The notes under the pieces: generated by a model
The model's input: the letters and a program-made list of their open reading frames with translations, nothing else
The model's database searches: none
What the model was told of the DNA's origin: nothing
Shown here: positions 57,244-64,000 of the stretch, one piece after another
Layout of the letters: each line of letters starts with the position of its first letter
How positions within the stretch are numbered: the first letter of the stretch is position 1
From: Capitulum mitella
Taxonomy: Eukaryota; Arthropoda; Thecostraca; Pollicipedomorpha; Pollicipedidae
Direction of reading: 5' to 3'
Assembly (NCBI GenBank): GCA_030062745.1
Contig: CP099842.1
Location: forward strand, 5,685,822 to 5,749,821
Length of the DNA stretch: 64,000 nucleotides
Made by a program: the position numbers and the translations under genes

Positions 57244-57885
57244 TGCAGTGTTGTATAAGCCTGGCTGTGGCTGTGGCAGTGTGACTGTAGTCGCGGCCGC
57301 CCCAGATCCCCAGAGTACCTCAGACGGGCCGCCAGCGCTGGATCCAGCATCAATCGCCGACCGTCTCACCGCTCCCAGTCAGGCAGTGGCTTTCGACCGG
57401 CTCGGCCGCCCACTGCTGCCATCTGGCGGCGTCCTGGGCAATCTCTGCGGTCCGCTGCTGCCACCTTACTCTTGGTAACATTCGCCGTCCTCCGCTGCCA
57501 ACTGGCGGCGACCTGGCGAACGTCGGCAACCTGGCTGTGCTGCGCACTGACGTCCTGCTGTCCGGACCAGGAATTCCGTACATCTTCAGTTGGGCTGTGG
57601 AGGAGCCCGAGTTTGGCAACCCGTACGACCACGACCAGCAGCTGCTGCGCCACCGCTGCGGCACCGACCAGCTGCGGCACCGTCACGCAGGGCGAGTACC
57701 GCATGCTGCTGCGCGACGGTCGTACCCAGACCGCCACGCACTCGGTAGAGCGACTGCGGCTTCCAGGCCAAAGTCATGTACGACGGCGAGGCGCAGTTCC
57801 CGAGGCGCCGCTGGGGCTCGGCCGGATGGGCGTCCCGCTGGGTCTGCGGCCCGGTCTGGCCCTCGGTCAGCGTCTGATCGGGGCG
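57244..57885 (+). pseudogene. Cuticle protein (RR chitin-binding) pseudogene
   Basis: Segments in successive + frames spell a Rebers-Riddiford chitin_bind_4 cuticle protein. A hydrophobic MQCCISLAVAVAV at 57244 could be a signal peptide. A linker AAAPDPQSTSDGPPALDPAS (57297) follows. PYIFSWAVEEPEFGNPYDHD (about 57577) matches the Y.F.Y...DE.GN.Y.H start of the domain. VTQGEYRMLLRDGRTQTATH (57682) is the GEY.V.LPDGR.Q.V.Y core. GFQAKVMYDGEAQFP (about 57755) is the G..A.V.Y.GEA.FP end, then EAPLGLGRMGVPLGLRPG. At least four frame changes separate these blocks, and Pro of LPDGR is Arg. Such proteins bind chitin in the extracellular cuticle of arthropods. It could be a real gene spoiled by sequence errors, but the density of breaks favours a pseudogene. 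Confidence 0.7.
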
Positions 57886-57961
57886 TTGTATTTATTTTGG
57901 AGCTATGCGACAACAGAACTAAGCATGCACCGATATACCTCCAAGCGTATTTCTGGGTTCC

Positions 57962-58230
57962 ACGTCAGAACTTCGTCTCGCATTTGTTTGTATCGCAATT
58001 GTTTTTACGCAGAACTTCGTACGCAGATATTCGTGTCGGATATCTTCATATTGCATCTCTTCATATGTACCACTTCGTATCGCAAAACTTCGCAAGCGCA
58101 AAACTTCTTCAAGCTTCGCAAAACTTCGCAAAACTTAAGCAATTCTTCGTATTACAAAACTTCGCGAACGCAAATCTTCGTATTCGCATTGCCTCGTGTC
58201 CGCAAAACTTCGTGTACGCAGTTCTTCGCA
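57962..58230 (+). repeat. Degenerate minisatellite (CGCAAAACTTCG units)
   Basis: Variable 14-20-bp units around CGCAAAACTTCGTA and CGCAGAACTTCG repeat about twelve times just downstream of the cuticle-protein relic. The best-preserved units are at 58078-58135. Confidence 0.8.
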
Positions 58231-58542
58231 TAGCACTTTGTTATTTAAATTTTCTGCCAAAAATGTCAACAGGGTAATTTCATCTGTGAAAACCTTTAGT
58301 CAGGGGCTCCGCCCTGTCATTTTGACAGGGAGTTATAGGAAAGTGGCCCCAGAATGCCGTCTAGCGAACTACAAAAGCACTGAATTTTGGCTGTGACTTA
58401 TCAGATTTGCATTGTTGCAGGTACCCGGTCCTTTTTTTAGCAGTGCATGGATGAAATGCGCTTAAATATTTCGATAACGAAGCAGTGTAACTTCCATTTT
58501 ACTCTAAAATCCTACAGTGAGGAAGAGGGTTGGGACTTATGC
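58231..58542. other. Intergenic DNA
   Basis: Nothing recognised. A GGGGCTCCGCCCTGTCATTTTGACAGG patch at 58304-58330 contains a small CCTGTCA-TTT-TGACAGG hairpin. Confidence 0.4.
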
Positions 58543-58670
58543 AAATATATATATATATAGATAGATAGATAGACAGATAGATAGATAGATATAAATATAA
58601 ATATAGATATATAGATAGATAGAAAGATAGATAGATAGATAGATAGGCAGATAGACAGATAAATAGACAG
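58543..58670. repeat. GATA/TA/CAGA compound microsatellite
   Basis: TA units followed by GATA units with scattered CAGATAG variants. Confidence 0.9.
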
Positions 58671-58782
58671 ATGGTATATGTATGGTCAAATACTATACCA
58701 TATGGTCAAATACATACCATATATGTATGTATGATGCATGGTATATGATGTATAGATAGATAGATGTGATAGATGTATGGAG

Positions 58783-58985
58783 CAGTTTTGCCCCGGACAC
58801 CAAACTAGGCCGCACTGGAGGATCTTTACCGTGCCGATGACACGACCAGCCAGTGCCTGACTTTCGGTCTCGGGCCAAATACAGATGCCCGTTCTGGGTC
58901 TCGAACCCGGTTCCTGCCACGCACTTGATCTGTTGTCCGGCTCCCCATCCATCAGGCTACGGCGACACTTGACCCAACCCGACAC
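58783..58985 (-). repeat. tRNA-derived SINE
   Basis: On the - strand a pol III A-box-like TAGCCTGATGG (about 58958) is followed at tRNA spacing by a B box, GGTTCGAGACC, in a T-arm-like ACCGGGTTCGAGACCCAG (about 58905). The anticodon region is too diverged to name. A body of about 100 bp follows toward lower coordinates. The two boxes at the right distance, with no foldable acceptor stem, indicate a SINE, not a tRNA. Confidence 0.55.
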
Positions 58986-59786
58986 CGAAGGATGATTAGA
59001 TTTTGAGGTTAAAATGACACGTTATGCCCTTCCCTGTTCGATTTCGGAAATCACGGATTAAACGGGCTTGCTAATGCCACGCATGTATTCGTACAGTATG
59101 ATCTGTTCAACGGAAACGATAGAACGCCGCATAATTCCATTTCATCAGAAAATTCCAAGCACTGGCTCCAGATATTGAACGTCCGCTCCAAGCTGTTCAC
59201 CCTTTCCACCATTATGCCAACGAGGTCTTACCCAAACCTGTCATAGTTGGAGTCGGAGGGGGGGGGGCGGACAGACGATAATTTTCCACTCGTTATTCAC
59301 TAAGCATTGTCATACTGGGTTAGTCACAAATTTCTTGAACTGGTGAGAGACCAGTTCACCAAAGCCAGTATTATACGAGTTGGCCTCACCTCTGCTAGTG
59401 GGCCCCTGGATAAACCATAGGCTACCAGTTCGTAGAGCGACCACTTTCTCTGACTGCGGTTTTATTTGCTCCCGCTGAAAGTAATAGCTCGCTCGACACT
59501 TTCCTGTGCCTGGCACAAAATCTGACCAGAGCCGGAGATACTACTATCCATGTACAGCACGAAACGGTCGCCGTGCCTGGCACAAGTAATATAATATATT
59601 TTATGATACAATATATAGTATAATACATGTTAACTAATGCATGATATAATATATAATATAACACATGCCAACCTCCCTCCAAATGTTGGTTTCTCTATGG
59701 ATTTAGCCCACTTTGTTTTGACCAACGAAAATTATAAGTTTTTTTGCCATTTATCGAATAAAAAACGCATTTATCCCCACATATGT
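58986..59786. other. Intergenic DNA
   Basis: Nothing recognised. G-run at 59260-59269. ATAATATATAATAT patches near 59590-59660. Confidence 0.4.
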
Positions 59787-59801
59787 GGTTATATATATAT
59801 A

Positions 59802-59843
<42 letters not shown>

Positions 59844-59884
59844 TAGATAGATAGATAGATAGAAGATAGAATGATAGATAGATA
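59787..59884. repeat. TA and GATA microsatellite
   Basis: TA array running into TAGA/GATA units. Confidence 0.9.
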
Positions 59885-59924
59885 CATCGTTTCAGACTTT
59901 ATTCTTCTCTTTTTGCCTATTTCT

Positions 59925-60105
59925 TATCTAATTGCGGCCCTTCGTTTTTTTTTAATTTTGCTCACTTCCCTTTAAAACGGGCAGAAAATATTTGGGAGTC
60001 AAACCAACGTTCCGGGGCCAAATCTACAGTGGGTGGGCCAGGACCCTCTGAAAAGAATACAAATCGACACTCCCGCATGGTTCGAGAGGATGTGTCTCCC
60101 TGTCT
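59925..60105 (+). repeat. Dispersed repeat (family D), copy 4 (left part)
   Basis: Shares CCCTTNNAAACGGGCAGAAAATA, TCTGAAAAGAATACAAATCGACAC and CATGGNNCGAGAGGA with family D copies 1 and 2. Confidence 0.55.
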
Positions 60106-62143
60106 CCCCTCCCCTTGGAGAAGTCCATGCCTCTAGTGATCTCAATATTGAGCGTATTTGAAAAATGGTGTTTTATTGTCATTTCACCAAGGCCTTTCCA
60201 ACAGTGTTTTTCCTTTTACTGCGGGATTTACGTTCTCGAAATCTTGGAGGCGCCCATCCATCCCCACCCCACGCACGGTGAGGGCGGCTCCGGAGGCCGG
60301 CCCGGCAAGGGTTAAGATGGAGATGCACGTTCATCCGTCCGTTTCATTATAATTCCACTTACGCATCCCTTCATCCCTGTGGCTCCCGAATGCTCGTGGT
60401 ACGCCTGAAAGGAAAAGATCTGCAACGCTTTCTTCGCGATGTCCGCATATTTTATTGTTCAAGAAGAAATAAAGGAAAAACACTACTACACATTAATATG
60501 GCAGCAAATAATTGAAAGGAGTCCGGCGCATGTTGTTATTTACTATGACGCTGTGTGCTGTTTTTAAATCAACAGATTCTCCTTGTACGGTAATTCCAAG
60601 GTAATTCGAATACGACTGATGTAGGTGTAGCGGTCCAGTAGGATAAGCATGACGATTTCAAGTGCTGTAAGGGCCTGGACGTGATAAACAATTGTTTTAT
60701 AAATTTACCGCTTCGTTTGGTTATGTAACCATCCCGTCTAAACTGCAAAACGTGGCAGGTTTTGACAAGATCTGTAGGCGTGGCACCGAGGCTGAAGCAC
60801 AGGCTAGTGCCTAGTTCATGCTCTTGTTCTTGAAGGGCTGGGGCGCGTAGTCTCGCATAGCTTCACAGTGCAGCTGTTCTGGAGCACACCTCGGCTGTGG
60901 CTTGCACCCAGTATATGGGGGGAGAGTGAAAAGAGAAGTTACGAAGGTTGTTTGGCAATTATGCTCATGGCCATGAGCCGTGAGCACATATCATCACATA
61001 TCAAAGAGAACATATCATCTTGTTCCCATTCATACTTTTGTACTCTGGAATTTCGAAAAAAATAGCAATATAATTGTAGCAATAATGTACCATACAGTAA
61101 TACCATACTGGGGTAGGCTTATGAAGAACATTATTCCATGGTGCAAAATGTAGTGCCATGAAGGTTAAGATTATTGGCACTGTGGATGTGTGAAGACCCT
61201 GCAGACATCTTCAAGGAGTTAATGATGGGATATATATGTAAATATTAAAAAAGGTTTATTATTACCTTTAATATTTATTGCATACTGGTATTATTAGCCA
61301 TTTTTTATTACTCCATTATAAATGTTCCATTTTTCTACATTTTAATTATTTTACTCATGTATTGCTTTGAAATGAAACTTTCACCTTTCAGTATTTCCAG
61401 CACAGATTATGATGTTATTACTAGCATTTTTATTTGAAAGATTAATTGTGTTACATGCTGGTTTTTCCAGACCTTTATTGCTCTTAATGGGAACTTGGGT
61501 CCAGCCTTTGATAATTCAGTATCAAGATGTCACATGAAGAAGCCATTTAATGTGGAAATGTAAAAAATCCTTAAGTGAATGTCTGATGGCTGCATTGATG
61601 ATGCAGTTTGTTTTGGGGGGAAATAATGTATGTTGTAAACCTTTTTAGTTGGAATTATAAGAAGTGTGTATCAGTGCTGTATTTCAGGCATACCACCACT
61701 GTTACAATTATTTTCCTCATTGTGTTTGGTATTTCTATAGACCAGAAAATATAAGAAGGTTGATTCTCCTTTGAATCTTGGTACATGTTAAAGGACAGAT
61801 TGTGGGAAATGGTGAGCCATTACTTGCCAGCACATTTATGCACTAGTTTTTTTACTGTGAAAAATTTGTGGTGCTTTTCTGCCATATTGTGTGTGGGCTT
61901 TGGGTGCATTACAGACATGCGTGTTATGGTTGGGCAATTTTTTCCTTGCATGTATTGTATGTTGTATATTTGTGCATGTTGTGCTCATTACTTTGCGAGG
62001 AACGAATTTGTTTTTTTCAATTGTGATAAAGCTGATTTCCAAAAAACAACATTTATGTGCAGCTAAGCCCATGTGCACACAGGATGTGCCAAGCCTGCTG
62101 TTCCACCTTTACATTTTTGGGTGAACTTTGTGCCACAGAGGTC
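60106..62143. other. Upstream region of the SPRTN-like gene
   Basis: No gene is seen. From about 61200 the sequence is strongly AT-rich and continues so into exon 1. The transcription start and any 5' non-coding exon could not be identified. The first in-frame ATG with the expected N-terminal sequence is at 62144. Confidence 0.4.
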
Positions 62144-62649
62144 ATGGCTTCAACTGTGGACTCAGATCATGCTCTTGCTATGCTCCTGCAAGAAGAAGAG
62201 CAAATGGCATATGAAAGAAGATCTGCAGAAACTTCTAGTCAGCCCAAGAATGCACAAGGACAGACTGGCCAGCCCACGATGTCATTGGTGGATGAAGCAT
62301 ATGAGCTTATTGACCCCACCCCAGATATATATCAGCTGTTTTGTGACTTTAATAAACACTTCTTTTGGGGAAAATTAGGTGGAGTTGAACTGAAGTGGAG
62401 CCCAAGGATGACCCGGTGAGGAGAATATATGATTAGATTAATTCTTTTGCAGATATGTAAGTTAAGACTGTTACTTCATCATAATAGTGTGGTTGTCTCA
62501 GTGTAAATGCTTGACCAAGATGAAACAAGACAAGTGAGGCAAAAATCTTGGCAGTACTTCTTCCATGCATCATTACCTTTGGGGTAATGCTGACCAGTGA
62601 CAGGAGCATTTGAACCAGGGCCAGTGAGTGTGACATGTGTTTATGTGTG

Positions 62650-62694
<45 letters not shown>

Positions 62695-63792
62695 CTGTGT
62701 GTGTGTGTGTGTATGTATAATGCACATATATATGGCATGTCACAATTTTTTTTTATATTCCACCATTAATGTGTTGCACTGCATGCAAAATTTTTCGTCA
62801 ACATGGGTAGTGCTCCCCCAACCATAACCCACTGTTTTTTGGCTCCTACACGCCTGCTGCCACTTGTGTAAAATCTTTGCCATATGTGTCTGATGCGGCC
62901 ATGTGCGCATCAGACTCTCCTGCCCGGTGTGCATGCACAGTATGTAGTTGTCATGTCTGCTGGTCGCATCGGACGAGTCGACCTGTTCGTCTGACCTGCG
63001 CCGTGTCTGCGCGCAGGTGCGCCGGCGTCTGCTCGTACCAACCGCGGGCCGGCCTGTGCTCGGTGCGACTGAGCAAGCCGCTGCTGACGCTGCGGCCGCG
63101 CCGAGACCTGGTCGAGACGCTGCTGCACGAGATGATCCACGCGCTGCTCTTCGTCACGCACAACATCGACAACCGGGAGGAGCACGGGCCCGAGTTCCAC
63201 CGGCACATGCGCCGCATCAACAAGATCGCCGGCACCAACATCACGGTGAGCACGCGCGCGCCGAGGTAACACCCTTCAGGGCGCACCCGAGCCTGAGCTC
63301 GGAGCCGTTCCTCACGCCCTGCGACATCGGCGGCGCAGGGTATTGCTTCTTGCCGCCCCCCTCCGGCCGTCGGTGTGGGGACGGGTCTCCTGGGTGCATG
63401 GTCAGGTGCTTGACTGTCCAAGCGCACTGGTGAATGGTCCTCGCGATCGGTTTGTCGAAGCGAAACACACATGTTGCTGTTTCGCGCCTAACGTTCACGC
63501 TGTGGTCTGCGGCGGGCGGTCTCGTGCCGTGTCTGACGCCCTTGCCCTTGTCAACAGGTGTACCACACGTTCCACGACGAGGTGCGCCACATGCTGACCC
63601 ACTGGTGGCGCTGCACGGGCTCCTGCCGCTCTCGTCGGCCGTACTTCGGCTTCGTCAAACGTTCCATGAACAGGGCGCCAGGGCCCAACGACTTCTGGTG
63701 GCGCGATCATGTGGCCTCCTGCGGTGGAACGTTCGAGAAAATCCGGGAGCCTGAGGGTTTCAAAAAGGGGAAGAAAGGCAGTAAGGCAGCAG
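62144..63792 (+). CDS. SPRTN: Spartan/SPRTN-like DNA-protein crosslink protease, 5' part
   Basis: Three exons join in frame with GT-AG introns: 62144-62415, 63017-63245 and 63560-63792. They give the first 244 residues, and the gene runs off the window after a donor GTACGT. SPRTN is a DNA-dependent metalloprotease that cleaves proteins crosslinked to chromatin at replication forks. The SprT domain begins around EAYELIDPTPDIYQLF in exon 1. HEMIH (residues 128-132, coded at 63126) with a third His in EEHGPEF (His147) is the zinc site. A C4-like zinc ribbon follows (Cys186, Cys190, His218, Cys222), with PYFGFVKRSMNR and DFWWRDH typical of Spartan. The start is chosen because it opens the family's usual short acidic N-terminus (LAMLLQEEEQMAYE). 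The PCNA-binding, p97-binding and UBZ motifs expected downstream lie outside the window. All key residues are intact, so this is a probable functional gene. Confidence 0.93.
62646..62719. repeat. TA/TG microsatellite in SPRTN intron 1
   Basis: TA array followed by TG units inside the first intron. Confidence 0.9.
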
Positions 63793-64000
63793 GTACGTTG
63801 TATTTTGTCACGAGTTTCCCAGGGCGTTGTTTCATTGACCTTTGTTGTTTTGCCTATTTCTTGTCTCGCCAACGTCTGGTCTGGTGCCGAAAATAACGAT
63901 CTGTTATGGAACGACCGATGAATCTAAGAAAAAAAATGAAATAAAATACTCGAGTGTTTTATTTGTGATCGATGTTGTCGCATATAAATTTCTGCGAGGC
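63793..64000 (+). other. SPRTN intron 3, partial
   Basis: Begins with donor GTACGT. An in-frame readthrough would give a stop within about 35 codons (63894-63896), so an alternative short terminal exon cannot be excluded. An AATAAA is present at about 63940. Confidence 0.5.

Noticed and set aside
63793-63896. SPRTN exon 3 reading through to a stop in what I call intron 3
   Set aside because: A consensus donor GTACGT follows a basic linker, and ending there would remove the C-terminal interaction region usual in this family. It remains possible as an alternative transcript.

Overview
This is nuclear DNA from a multicellular animal, most probably an arthropod and perhaps a crustacean. Exons are split by GT-AG introns. 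Long TA, GATA and CTTAT microsatellites are present. Several classes of transposable element are nested in one another, and there are no operons or bacterial-type signals. The arthropod assignment rests mainly on a broken cuticle-protein (Rebers-Riddiford chitin-binding) gene copy at about 57.2-57.9 kb. The species cannot be fixed from the sequence.

Only one intact cellular gene is visible: the 5' half of a Spartan/SPRTN-like DNA-protein crosslink metalloprotease, in three exons at 62.1-63.8 kb, running off the right edge on the + strand. The rest is gene-poor, repeat-rich intergenic DNA. Most open frames of 60-200 codons there are chance frames in repeats.

Layout. 1-3.7 kb: two diverged direct copies of an unknown repeat. 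3.8-5 kb: first copy of a ~1.2-kb TTAA-bounded, piggyBac-type non-autonomous element (family A). 8.5-11.4 kb: two inverted minisatellites, a small terminal-inverted-repeat element and a dead mariner-like transposase on the - strand. 12-12.5 kb: the 3' stub of a non-LTR retrotransposon. 13.4-14.6 kb: second family A copy. 18-22.9 kb: a small CAGTGGCG-ended element, family B (TTAA ends), GGGCCC-rich repeats and family C (TTAA ends). 28.3-31.2 kb: third family A copy, split by a 1.6-kb inverted-repeat element that carries promoter-like sequence and a first-exon-like ATG. 31.9-32.7 kb and 37.5 kb: family D repeats. 33.8-36.5 kb: nearly full-length but dead LINE (endonuclease plus reverse transcriptase, + strand). 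38.4-40.9 kb: second family B copy with the fourth family A copy inserted in it. 45.1-46.2 kb: pieces of a piggyBac-like transposase. 51-52.1 kb: third family B copy. 52.9-55.6 kb: second dead LINE (- strand). 57.2-57.9 kb: cuticle-protein pseudogene. 58.8 kb: tRNA-derived SINE. 62-64 kb: SPRTN.

The elements appear related. Families A, B and C all end in TTAA, the target site of piggyBac transposases, and a piggyBac transposase relic lies in the same window. Family A copies also carry everted AGGTCA half-sites, G/C-run hairpins near both ends and a short frame that stays open in all four copies. I found no convincing new defence or metabolic system. The strongest leads are the TTAA element families and the nested element with promoter-like cargo.
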